A stretch of DNA of 64,000 bases from Rhipidocladum racemiflorum (Eukaryota; Streptophyta; Magnoliopsida; Poales; Poaceae). The first letter of the stretch is position 1, and the number at the start of each line of letters is the position of its first letter. The translations under genes and the position numbers were made by a program. The notes under the pieces were generated by a model, which was not told where the DNA came from, did no database searches, and worked only from the letters and a program-made list of their open reading frames with translations. The stretch lies in NCBI GenBank assembly GCA_036346355.1, contig CM070581.1:744001-808000 (forward strand), read 5' to 3'. Below are positions 1-11,314 of this stretch, piece by piece.

Positions 1-536
1 CGAGGTCGGGAGAAGGAGGCCGGAAAAAAGGGGGGACGCGGTGTTTTTTATCCTGGTTCGGGCCTCTCACTGCCGAGATAATGACCCTACTCCAGTGTAT
101 TGTGTTCTATCTTTCGTGTGCCCTCCTATTCTGAGATCTTCGTGGGGTTTAAATACTATGACTAGAGATGCGAAAAAGTAATCGCGCCTCAGGGATCACG
201 CTATGCATCCATATCCGTGATGCTGCCCTTGACTCCGCGTTATTTGAATTTCGGGTATGATTTCCCTTGATCTCCTGGTGATTGGTTGCCTCCTTCCTTC
301 CTCGCGCTTCCGGGCCCTCCGACCAAGACACCCGAGCAGTCGTGGCCTCCACGAGCATGCTTGCTCGTGGGGTGTGTTTGGTGCTTCGCGAACGGAGGCG
401 CAAACGCTGTATGCTCGGAGGAGAAGGAGGGATGCTCGTTCGTTCTCCCGAGCATCTTCCCTTAGTGCCGCTTGGTCGGCGGGTTTAGCTTTTCACGGGG
501 TACCGTGGTCTTTTGCCGGATAGCCAATCCTCGACA
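1..536 (-). repeat. 3' LTR of gypsy copy A (partial)
   Basis: This matches the right LTR of the same element (10676-11314) and both LTRs of copy C, apart from small indels and a few substitutions. It starts inside the LTR because of the window edge and ends CGACA at 536, where the family ends CCCCGACA. Confidence 0.88.
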
Positions 537-552
537 GCTAGCCCCGAGGTTC
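537..552 (-). promoter_or_regulatory. polypurine tract region of copy A
   Basis: Read on the minus strand, the bases just before the 3' LTR are a G-rich run followed by CTAGC. The same sequence lies at 39691 and 49759 in copies B and C. The position fits the plus-strand DNA primer of a retrotransposon, but the purine run is short, so the call rests mainly on position. Confidence 0.5.
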
Positions 553-941
553 AAGTGGGGAACCCTCGGGCTTCCTTGAGCCTAAGAAGACTTGAGGGGA
601 TTGAATTTCCTTTGGTCGTGGCTCACGACCATTTTACGTCGAGAGGCGAGCTTCTTTACCGCCCGCGTGCTTGCTCTGTGGGCGCGTCGTTGGTTGTTCT
701 GCGGTTCCTTCTCCGAAGCCTCCTGTAACGATGCGGTAGTTTCTGAAGCGGCGCTTTTCCGGCCAGGTGTTCTTTGCTGCGATAGGCGGCGATTTTTATC
801 CCGCCTCTTCACTATCCTTTTAACCCTTTCTACCGGGAGAGGTCGGAGTCCCATTGGCGTCTCTTTGCTCGTCTTCGGCGAAAAATCTTCCAAGAGCCCT
901 AGCGCCCAAGAACCCTTTTCGCTCTCCTTCCTTCTTCGGCC

Positions 942-3900
942 ATGGCGCGCTTCAAGGTTAGCGGATGACCCGAAGGAGGCTCCAGTGCTCACGGACGAGG
1001 GGTACGTCGACCCAAGCTCGGGTCGAGTGCCCGGGATGATGCGGCGCCGGCACCGCTGAGACGGAGATCGCCTCCTGCGAGTTGTATGCCATCAACGGGC
1101 TTCGTGCGCCGAGAGCGACTTCCTCGCCTCCGTGCTTGCCTTCTGCGGTGCGAGATCTCTCATCTCCACCCCAACTCCATCCTTTCCTCGCAATCTTCTC
1201 CCACCTTTGCGAGGCTTACGTGGAGTGTAATGCCCACGGCTAGCCTCTTCTTTCACTTTTATTCCCCCTTCCGCACCGCCGATGGTTCCGCCGGCCATGC
1301 GTTTATCTTCGCCTTCGGCCCAACCGACCATACGAGTACCCCTCGTTGCTCAAGGACTCGGTGTCGGGTTGGGCCGACCTCTGGTTCTACCGTAAGAAGG
1401 CGGAGGGTCCCGATTGGTCTACATCGGGAGGACGCTCCGCCTCATCGAGACTCGCGCCTTGCCGTGCAACCCGAGGAAGAGCGGGTGCTCAGGGCGATCG
1501 GTGAGCTTGCCCGAGATGGGGCTCAGCGGTCGGGATATCGCCGGGACTTTACTCTTCAACCGTGTCCCCCGAGGCGCCGCGAGCATCCCTTCTTCGAGGT
1601 GACCGGGTGGCACGACTTCACCCGCGAGGACAACGCAGTATGTTCCTGGACCTCTTTCCCGAGCATCGCCGCTTTACGTGAAGCTGCGTTATGCATCCGT
1701 GATATGCCTTTTGTCTTAGTCTTCGGTTGTGACGCAGACTCAGAGGACGGACTGGAGTTGACGATAGGTCGCCGAGATGTTCGGCGCCCGGGAGAAGGAG
1801 CCGACGCCCAATCGCCAGGTCCCCAAGAATATTTTTGACCTTGCGACGCGTAAGTACATTTTCCCACTTCCGCTCGAGGGCATGTTTTCCGAGCTCATTC
1901 CTCCCGATTTGGCTAAGGCGGAGAAGGTCGCCCTTGAGCTTGCGGTGTCGGGCCGCCCGCCGCCATAAGCCAGACTTTGGCCAGGGGTTCCCGTAAGAGG
2001 GCGGCGGGTCGAGGTCGCCGAGCATCCGCCTCGCCTCCCCGCGCCAGCGGCCGAGGCGCCGAAGCCGACCAGACCCCTACCCCGCACCTTGAGTACGCCG
2101 ACCGCCAGGAGGTAAGCGAACTCCGCATTTGGTTCGATGACTTCAAACGGAGGAAGCCGAGCTGATGAGCCGATCGAGCAGCTCGGGCCGAAAGGTGCGA
2201 GGAAGGCCGAGGAGGATGCCAGGTCTCTCCCGACCAAGGAGGCGGGTGGAGAGAGGCGGATCAAGGCCCTCGAGACCAGCTCACTCGGGTGGTTGATGCC
2301 CCGAGGAGGAGGAAGAAGAGGAGGAGGCCGCCTATGCTGCGTTAGAAGGAGCAGGAGGTCGACCTCTCAAACCGCCTCGACGCCCGGAAGAGGTCGACAT
2401 GGACGATGTCGACCGGCGATGGCAGCGCCACGGCGCGCGCCGCAGAGGCGCTGGCCGTGGTCGTGGCCGAGGCCTACGAGGCGAGCGGCAGGTCGTGGGC
2501 CCGGCGAGGAGGCCGAGGAGGATGGCGCCGCCACGCGTAAGGTACGTTCTTCATTCTCTTATTCCGCTCTTGTCTTGCGACTTTCTTCGGGCTAACCCCA
2601 CCCTGTTTGGCGTGGGCGTGATAGCTCGGATGTCGCTTTGGACTTCCGCCAGATGGCCGAGGAGATTATCAACTCCGCAGATGGACGCCGAGCTCGACCG
2701 CGTCGTCGGCCGGGTGATGGCCGAGACGGGAGGAGGAGCCGGTGCTAACCGGACTCGGTGGAGCCCGAGCTTCCTTCGGCGGGACCAGCGCTCCTTCGGC
2801 CGTGGAGCCTATCCTACCAGCGGAGGAGCAGGAGCCGCGAGGGGACTGAGGACCAAGGCGCCTTGGCCTTGGCCTCCCTTGCGAAGAGATGATCGCGGGC
2901 GAGGCTCAAGCCGCCGAGCCCCGGAAGGAGCTTGGTCGCTCCCGACCAAACGACCCTTGGCCATGAGCCAAGGAGAGGAGGAGGAGGAGGTCGTCCCCGG
3001 CCTAACCCCTTTGGTCCCGGGGCACCAGGCGCCCCCGGCCACGGAGGTGCAAGGGGCGGAGGTGATCGTGCTTGATCAATCGCCTCCGGCCGCGGAGCAT
3101 CGGTCGCCTCCGACTATGGAGGGACAAGAAGCGGAGGTGATCGCCCTCGATCCAATGCCTTTGGTCGGAGAGCATCGGTCGCCTCCCATGAAGAGGAACA
3201 GGAGGCGGAGGTGGTTGCTAACGACCAACCGCCTCACCAGCGAGCATGGAGTGGCGGCGCCAGTGGTTGGCGTTCACCCCAGCGGTGGCCGACCATGGGG
3301 AAGCGACCACGAGCCGCTTGTCGTGGGCGAGGATCGGCAGGCGACCGGTTGATCGAAGGTGGTGGCGCCGTTGCTCTCACAGAGCACCGGTGCTCGAGAG
3401 GAGCAAGACCTTGACGCGCTACCGCCGGATGACTTGGTCAATCCCTTCTTTCGCCGGGCGCGACCGACCGCCGCTTCAGGACAAGCCCGTCACCGCTCTT
3501 CCGGTAAGTTTCCATGTTTCTTCTTTTTCTCTGCGAGCGATCTTCCGGGAGTCTGCTCACTCTTTCCTTCTCCTTTCTCTTTACGCCCAAGTTTGCCGCG
3601 AAGGCTATGGAGGATATCGATGCCACCTCGGTCTCAAGCAGAAGAGTAATCGGTCGTACCATCATGAGCAAGACGCCAAGATCGCCGATCTTGAGCGTCG
3701 GTCTCCGAGGTGCGCGAGGCCGACTGAAGCACCGGAATCGGCGAGGAGCCTCATCGCCGACTCGGGACCAGCTCTTCCAGAGCGAGGCAGAAGAGCACTT
3801 CAGAGCAGTATGCGCCGAGCTTGACGAAGAGTCGGTGAAGCTTCGCGGAGACCTTCAATGAGCTCGGGAGCGCGAGAAGCCCAAACTCAAGGCGGCGCCG

Positions 3901-4019
3901 CCCCGCCGGCAACGCGCGGCCGACGGGCGCGCGGCCCGGCGGAAGGTCCTGGACCTGGAGGCGGAGGTCGACTCCCTTAAGGACGGCAGCCTGCCCTCCA
4001 GGCCGGTCGTAGGACTTAG
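942..4019 (+). pseudogene. antisense extra gene of copy A (broken)
   Basis: This gene runs opposite to gag-pol, between integrase and the 3' LTR. The ATG at 942 corresponds to that of copy B (40125). The first part keeps pieces of the conserved domain, for example the stretch read in copy B as HFHPNSILALAIFSHLCEAF, but in several frames. The acidic middle and the C-terminal coiled coil are also recognisable, and the end matches the copy B stop codon. Splice-like GTAAG/CAG sites lie at positions equivalent to copy B. Frameshifting indels occur throughout, so no full product is possible from the sequence as given. I recognise the N-terminal region as the 'putative gypsy type transposon' family (Pfam Transposase_28), which is known from grass Tat elements. 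Its function is not known. Confidence 0.75.
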
Positions 4020-4745
4020 CTCTTTCTTTTTATTTTTATCTTGTGTAAAACCCTGTAAAGAAAAAACAACGTTTTGGATTAAATGAGCATATTCGCAGGA
4101 GTTTGGTCCTTGCCTGTTTTTTTTTTTTGCTTGAACTCGCTTTCAGCATAAGCCCGTATGATCCCGGTTCTGCAGAAAAAGAAAGCAAGTTCCTGCATGG
4201 AGCGTAGATACGAGCAAAGAAAACAAGTTCCTGCGTAGATCAAATATCATAGACACGAGCAAAGGAGCCTTGGTAAGGAGGGACGGAACGTTCCTATCAT
4301 ACGTAGCCCCCCTACCATGGACAAAGGTCGTGTCCTCACTGTTGCGAGCACGAGTTTGTTCATGGGAGTTTTTAAGGGTCGCTTTGGTCGTAACGATTTT
4401 TTGAATTACTCGAATAGATCGGTTGTGTTTGAGTGAATCATGTGAGCCTGAGCGCATTTGAGCTTTAAACCAACAATACGTAGAGCCACCATACCCGAGT
4501 GGTCACCGAACCGGCTTAGAGTGGATGTCTGCGCCACCATGCATACAAATAAGAGCTCTTGTGGAAAGTGGACGATTGGCGAGCATCACGGGGCCAAGGG
4601 AGATGGCGCACATACTTGTTGGATAAGTTCGTCTGTAGTCTTTGGTAGACGGCGATGCTCGCTCGACAAAGCGAGGACGAAACTTCGAGAAAGAGGGAAA
4701 ATGATTTATTGGAAAGAACGCAAGGGGCGCGAGATAGGAGTACTC
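4020..4745. other. spacer between antisense gene and integrase end, copy A
   Basis: These 3' tails of two opposing genes contain A-rich and T-rich runs after the antisense stop codon, then sequence shared with copies B and C (43312-44040 and 53213-53940). No open frame here makes sense. Confidence 0.6.
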
Positions 4746-4747
4746 GT

Positions 4748-7700
4748 CTAAACGTAGAATTTACTGCTTGATCGATGTTCCAGTCTTTGGTGAGCTCCCG
4801 AGCCATCCGGCATCGCGAGGCTTAACAGCCCCGCCTGTAGACATGACCGTGTAGGGTCCTTCCCACCTTGGGGTCGGCTTGTTGGCCTTCGACAGGTCTT
4901 GAACTCTTCGTAAGACCATGTCGGACTTGTAGGGCCCTAGGTCGGATTGCCTTGGCTGCATGCCTACGAAGAGCTTGTAGGTAAATTGCGCATCGGAGCA
5001 ACGCCCGCTCGCGTGTCGCTCGACGAGGTCCAGGTCGACGAGGCGCTCAACCTCTTGATCGATGGAATCGATCGGTTGCACCCTTGGGGAACCAAAGACG
5101 ATTTCGGGCAGCGTAATGGCCTCCGCGCACCGTAAACGAGTTGGAAAGGCGTCTCGCCTGTGGCTCGACTTGTCGTGGTGCGGATAGACCAAAGAACGGC
5201 GGGAAGCTCCTCCACCCACTGCCGCTTGTCTTTGGTTGAGGGTCTTAAAGACTCTCTTTTATGCCCTGGACTAGCTGCCCATTTGCTCGCTTCTGCTCCG
5301 TTACTCTGTGGATGTGCCACGGCGAAAATGCAGACCTTGGTCCCGACCTCCTCACAAGAACTTTGGAACAGTTCACCGTGAACTGGGTCCCATTGTCTGT
5401 GATAAGGCGGTTGGGTACCCGAACCGGTTACCACGTGTCGCGGAGGAACCTCTTGGCCGCCTGGCCGAGATGGTCGAGCAGACTCGGCCTCTATCCACTT
5501 AGTGAAAGTGTCGATGGCCACGAGCAAATACTTGCAGCCTTTCCGACCTCGGGAAAGGGTCCAAGGACGCCGAGCCCAGTCGAGAATGGCCACGCAAAGC
5601 GTATGGTTTGTAGGGCATATCTTAGGTTGGCGGGTTTTGCGAGCATGGAACCGGCATGCTCGGCAGGTCGTTACGATTGACCGCGTCTGGCCAAGGCCGT
5701 CGGCCAAGAGTAACCCAATCGGAAGGCTTTGCTCACAAGCGTTACGAAGACGAATGAGCTCCGCACATTCCTTCGTGGATATCACGAAGAAGGTGCGGCC
5801 TTCCTTCTCGGGAGACGATTTGGAAAGGATTCCTAATGCGCTTTTCCGGTATAGGTCGCCTTCGATCACCAGACCGAGAAGATCGCCTTGTTAGCCGAAC
5901 GCTCGGCTTCTTCCTCGGGCAATGTCCCATGCGCAAGGTATTGGATGAATGGCGTCATCCAATTTGCGCTTTGCTCGAGGAATGAGACCCTCTGGCCGGT
6001 CTCTGGTGCCTCCTCTTCGAGGGAATGGAGGGCTTATGTAGGTGCTCGACGAGCACTCACGAGCGGCGGTTTGGGAGGAACCGACCTTAGACATTTGGTC
6101 GGCCAGGGAATTATCCTTCCCGGGATGTAGATTACTTCAAATTCTTGAAGTATTTCTCCATCTTCCTTACTTCGCCGCCAGGCATAGCGCCATTGAGGTA
6201 TCGGAACACCGATACTCCTTGTTGACCTGGTTCACGACCAACGCGTGAATCGCCCTTCCAAAGGAGCCGTTGGACTCCTAGCGATTTGCATGCTCAAGTC
6301 CGGCCAAAGGCCTTTTCGTACTCCGCCGCGTTGTTAGTCGCAGCGAAATGTAGTTGGATGGCGTCAGAATCGCTTCTCCGTCTGGAGACCAAGATGACGC
6401 CACTTCCGAAGCGCCAGATGCTCGGGATCCGCTAAAATACAAGGTCCAGGAGTTTCCCTCGAATCATTGGTCCCGCTGGCCTGGTGGTGCCGAGCCGACC
6501 ATTCTCGCCACGAATCAGCCAGGACTTGTGATTTTATCGCCGTGCGGTGAGAATACCGGCTCGAACTTCGGCGAGTTCCATTGCCCACTTGGCTATGCGA
6601 CCACCGGGCGTCCTGATTTTTCAGATTTCCCTGAGTGGGAAGCCGGTCGGCACCACGATCTTGTGTGCTTGAAAGTAGTGACGCAACTTCCGGAGGCCAT
6701 CGATGAGTACGAGTTTCGGACCTCGGGTAACGCTCCTTTGGTCCATGAAGTACTTGTCACGACGTAATAGATAGGTCGGGGTACCATCTCTTTCTCTTTG
6801 CCCGACCAACCGAGCTCACCGCGTCTTGGAGTTCTGCCAGGTATAATAGCAATTCTTCCCTGCCGTGGGTGTGACGAGGACGGGCGGCTTGGAGAGGTAC
6901 TGTTTTAGCTCTTTGAACGCTGCGATCGGCTTCCTCCGCCCATGTGAAGCCATCATGTTTGCGGAGGGCTTTAAAGAAAGGTAGTCCTCGCTCCCCCAGT
7001 CGGAGGCGAGACCGAAGCTTAAGGCGGCCATCCTCCCGGTCGAGCTTGTACTTCCTTTACGCATGTGGGCGACCTCATGTTCTCAATGGCTTCGATCTTC
7101 TCTGGGTTAGCCCCAACGCCATGTGGCCCGAGCCATGTAGCCGAGGACCTTGCCACCTTCACGCCGAATACGCATTTTTCTCGATTTAGCTTTATTCGAT
7201 GCTTATTGAGGTTACAGAAAGTTTCTTCTAAGTCGAAGAACGTGACCTGAAGTACTCTTGCTCTTGACAACTATGTCGTCGACATATACCTCCAAATTTC
7301 GACCTATTTGGTCTCGTGAAAGTCTTCTGCATGAGGCGTTGAAAGGTTGCTCCGCATTTCTCGCACCGAAAGACATGGTCGTATAGCGTAAAATGCGAAC
7401 GGGTGATGAAGGAAGTCTTTCCTCGTCTTCGCGCGACAGTCGATGATCGATGATAGCCTGAATAGGCGTCTAGGAAGCTCATGGTTCTGTGACTCCGCCG
7501 TCGCGTCCACCAATTGGTCTATGCGAGGCAACGGATAGTTGTCTTTTGGGCACGCCGCGTTCAAACCCGTGGTCGACGCACACGCGCCACTTGCCTCCTT
7601 TCTTCACGACCAGATCGATTGGCTAGCCACTCGGAGTGCTCAATCTCTCGATGAAGCCGCCTTAGGAGTTTATCAAGTTCCTCCCTGATGATTGCTTGTT

Positions 7701-8600
7701 TTTCCGGGAAAAGCGTCTAAGTTTCGCTTTCCGGTTTTTGTCGCCGAATCAGCTAGCATCGTGCTCGACCACCTCCTTGGGACTCGGGCATGTCGGATGG
7801 TTCCCAGGCGAACACATCCGACCTTGCTCGGAGGAAAGTGACGAGCTCGAGTTCCTATTTGGGATCTAGGAAGATCCCAAATGAACGACATTTGGCCGGA
7901 TTCCGACTCGTTGAGCGGAACAGCCTTAGTCTCTCCTCCGGTTGGAGGGCAAGTTTAGGCCGGAATGCTTCGGCTCTTGGTCGTGGCATGCGGCGGGCAA
8001 TCGACCGACCATATCCAGCGCTCTTTAAATCGCAATTGAGTGCGGACTTGTGGTTCCTTTGACGGTTATGACTCCGCTTGGCCCGAATCTTTAGGCACCG
8101 ATACGCTGCGTGATGCGAGGCGGCCATGAACTTGGCCAAGGCCGGCTGCCGAGGATGGCGTTGTAGGCCGACTTCAAGTTTACCACCTCGAAGGTGATTA
8201 GCTCCGCTCAAGTTACTTGGGCCGCCGAAACTTACGGGCAAGACGACCTGCCCCGGAGGTTTGATCGAGGTGCCCGGACTATCCCGAAGAAGGGCACGGC
8301 CACACTCTTGATTTTGGAACGAGGAATCAGCATCTCGCCCAATACCTTGGCTGCAATAAGGTCCAAAGAGCTCCGGAGTCTATGAGGACCCGACCGACGG
8401 CAAGATTGCCGATGGTGGGGTTCACGACCATCGGAAGCCTCTGGGTTTGGTCATCCCCAAGGGACAATCGTCTCTGGAGAATGTGAGGGATACCTCCGAC
8501 CATTTCACTGGCCGTGACCTGAGGCTTACCCTGGGTGACATGGTGCACTTCCTTGCAGCCTCCTTTAAGTCCCTGCGGGACTTGTAGGCGGAGGAGCCCC
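4748..8600 (-). pseudogene. pol of copy A: protease, RT, RNase H, integrase (broken)
   Basis: Fragments in shifting frames cover all pol domains from right to left. The protease motif VLIDSG is near 8390. RT blocks KDNYPLPRIDQL and YVDD (7275-7286) are seen. RNase H pieces lie around 6600-5900. Integrase pieces lie around 5860-4750, including the block TFTKWIEAE and the C-terminal block RWEGPYTV. Comparison with copy B shows about one indel every 50-100 bases, so the protein cannot be made as written. The stop codon at 4748-4750 aligns with the copy B stop. There is no chromodomain, as expected for a Tat element. Confidence 0.85.
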
Positions 8601-8639
8601 GAAGATGACCGCTATGTGATTCCTTGGTTCTTGATATTC

Positions 8640-10640
8640 CATTTCATCCTCACTTTCCTCGTGGGCTGTTTTCCTTTGTCGCTTTCACCTGCTCGAAGCG
8701 TCGGCATGGGACCCTCGCCATTAAATCGCTTCCAGCGGTAGGTCCACGCTCGCAATTCCGTAGGTCGTGCCTGCGCGCCGTGAAGTGGACGATGAGGTCG
8801 CCCCGCCGGTCCGCTTTGGTCGCCTCGTCGGTCCGCTTGGTCGCTTCGATCCTCGAGGCCTGGTGGTTGTCCTCTTCCCCGAGCATTAGGCCCACCGCAC
8901 CGTGGCCGAGTTGCCCGGGTCGTTGTTGTTCCACCGCGGCTACCATGGCCGGCGAGGGTTGCTTTTTCTTCTTCTTCTTGATCTTCTTGTCTACAGACTA
9001 ACCCTTTTTGCCACCGAGGTCTCTAGGCCAGCCGAGGCGGCAGCTTCCTTCATCCAAAGATTTTCTTCCATTGGACGGCTTCATCTGCGTTGGCGTGACG
9101 ATCGGCCATTCGAAGAGCTCGTTACGTTAGATCCGGTGGATCTCCAGGTCTGTGTGAAGCGCCGCGTCGTACCCGAACTTGAAAGCTCGGACGGCTGACC
9201 TCGTCCGATATGTTCGGATCGAGTTCGGACACTGGATGAACCTCTCGACCCAATTGTCGCAGTGGTTTCCCCGTCCGTCTGTATCAAAGCGCTCAGTCGC
9301 GCTCTTTTCCCGAGCGGATGTAGCGCTCTGAAATTCGCTCGGAGTGCGGCGCTGAGCTGCCCTCAGGACCGTATGGATCCTTCCTTTTGATTGAAAAGCC
9401 ACGTCACGAGCAGCTCCGGCCCAGACCGTCGGAAGGTAATTTGCCATTACCCCTCTCATCACCTCCGTGGCGAGGATGGCGGTAGTGTATATCGAGAGGA
9501 ATTCATCCGGTTGGGTCCCGTTGAATCTCTCGACGTGGCGGGCTTGAACCTGTTTGGCCATGCGACGTCCCGAGGGAGCTCGTGGAAGGCCCGGCAGCCG
9601 AAGCTCCTGGTTTCGCGACGAAAACCTCGCCTGGCCACGGCGGCCTCCACGCGGATCTTTCCACCCAACGCCCGCGCGGGCCGAGTCGGGAGAAAACCTC
9701 ATGCGCCGGTCGTGGCCGATGACCGCATGGTTGCGGAGTGCTCGGGCGCTCAGACCTGGCGATTCTGAGATATCGCCCGAGGTTGCTCTGTGGATCGCTC
9801 CGGCCTTTCCGGATCGAATTCGGCGACACAGGGCGATCTCCGAGCATGGCTCAGAGATTCATCTCTGTGCGAACGCACGGGGAGCGTTGTGATGGTCCCG
9901 GACACACTCCGGCATCCGGCCATGGGAGGATCCGAGACTTTTAGCTTCGGCAAGAAGCCTCTCCAAATCTTCGGCCACGACCACGCCCATGGCCTCTAAG
10001 TCTACTTGCTCGGAGAAATCGCAGGTCACGCACGAGTCACGCCAAGGCCTCAGTAGCCGCTCTCTGCTTCTCGTGGATCAAGCGCGGCGCGAGCTTTGAC
10101 GGCGCTCCGAGTGCGATCGGGAGTTCGGTACCGCGAGAGTTCCTTTCCCCGTGAGGCGCACTCTCCTTTGCCTGGCGGCGAATGCTCGCAAGCGTCTTTC
10201 CCAAAGACGCCTCCAAGTGGCGTCTGGCCGCCTCATAGTGGTCGTGCTCGGCGGCGTCCGAGGATCCCTCTCCTGGCTCGCGTGGCTCCCAGCCATGTTG
10301 ACTCGACGAGAGCGAGGACGAAGCGATGGGGACATCATTGTATCCCCTTGGGACGCGGTCTCTGGCCGAGCTCTAGGTCGCCTGGTATGTCCAGGCCATC
10401 GTAGAGCTCGTTGCAGTCATCCTCGGGGTCTCCGAGGGTAATGTCTGGGAATGGAGGATCTGCCCTCGCATTCCCGTGTCCGAGGAAAGGCTCCTGCACT
10501 CAAGTGTGATCGATAGGATCGGTCACCCCGGGCACGTTAATCGGCGGCGTAGTACACGTCGTCATCCTCAACGTGGTCAAAGACACAAAGGTCCCGAGTG
10601 TCTCCCGAGTTTGGCATCCTCGAGGATCTTGATCCGCACG
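8640..10640 (-). pseudogene. gag of copy A (broken)
   Basis: The clearest block, on the minus strand within 9127-9702, reads ERFNGTQPDEFLSIYTTAI, typical of grass gypsy gag (FNGxxxPxEFLxIYTTAI). It lies between the primer site and protease, as expected for gag. Flanking basic and serine-rich pieces are in other frames. No zinc knuckle can be read without correcting frames. The start codon cannot be fixed. Confidence 0.7.
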
Positions 10641-10654
10641 GAATCAAACTGTCG

Positions 10655-10672
10655 TCCCCACGGACGGCGCCA
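10655..10672 (-). promoter_or_regulatory. primer-binding site of copy A
   Basis: On the minus strand, 3 bases after the 5' LTR, the sequence TGGCGCCGTCCGTGGGGA begins. The first nine bases match the reverse complement of a plant tRNA-Asp 3' end, and GGGGA matches again after four mismatches. tRNA-Asp is my best guess for the primer. The same site is at 59824-59841 in copy C. Confidence 0.75.
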
Positions 10673-10675
10673 AAT

Positions 10676-11314
10676 TGCCGACGATTGGAGAACGGGCTCG
10701 TCGAGCTTACTTGTTGAATGGGGATCACAGAGCCCGCCGCACGGATCGAAGAGGGCGCTCGAGCGACGCGAGGCTCGGGAGAAGGAGGCCGGAAAAAAGG
10801 GGGACGCGGTGTTTTTTATCCTGGTTCGGGCCTCTCACCGCCGAGATAATGACCCTACTCCAAAGGTATTGTGTTCTATCTTTCGTGTGCCCTCCCTGTT
10901 CTGAGATCTTGAGGGGTTTAAATACTATGACTAGAGATGCGAAAAGTAATCGCCTCCCGGATCACGCTATGCATCCATATCCGTGATGTCGCCCTTGACT
11001 CCCGCGTTATTTGAATTTCTGTATGATTTCCCTTGATCTCCTGGCTGATTGGTTGCCTCCTTCCTTCCTCACTTGGCGCTGCCAGGCCCTCCGACCAAGA
11101 CACCCGAAAGCGGTCGTGGCCTCCACGAGCATGCTTGCTCGTGGGGGGTGTGTTTGGTGCTTCTGCGAACGGAGGCGCAAACGCGTATGCTCGGAGGAGA
11201 AGGAGGGATGCTCGTTTCGTTCTCCCGAGCATCTTCCCTTAGTGCCGCTTGGTCGGCGGGTTTAGCTTTTCACGGGGGTACCGTGGTCTTTTGCCAGATA
11301 GCCAATCCCCGACA
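10676..11314 (-). repeat. 5' LTR of gypsy copy A
   Basis: This is a 639-bp LTR starting TGCCGACG and ending CCCCGACA on the plus strand. A TATTTAAA-like box on the minus strand (near 10915) could act as the element's promoter. The sequence to the right is copia coding sequence, so the boundary is sharp. Confidence 0.9.

Larger units (their letters stand above)
1..11314 (-). mobile_element. Tat-type Ty3/gypsy LTR retrotransposon, copy A
   Basis: This element reads on the minus strand. Its 5' LTR is at the right (10676-11314) and its 3' LTR at the left is cut by the window edge (1-536, about 97 bases missing by comparison with copy C). From right to left the interior holds a primer-binding site, gag, protease, RT, RNase H and integrase, then a plus-strand (antisense) gene, then the polypurine tract. 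The order and the lack of a chromodomain after integrase fit the Tat lineage (RIRE2-like). Many frameshifting indels break every reading frame. It is inserted in the RNase H region of a copia element that continues to its right, so it is younger than that element. The target duplication cannot be checked because the left flank is outside the window. Confidence 0.9.

Noticed and set aside
1086..1838. 250-codon frame in copy A as an intact gene
   Set aside because: Comparison with copy B shows it is a patchwork of frames through the antisense gene with indels, so it is described as part of that pseudogene.
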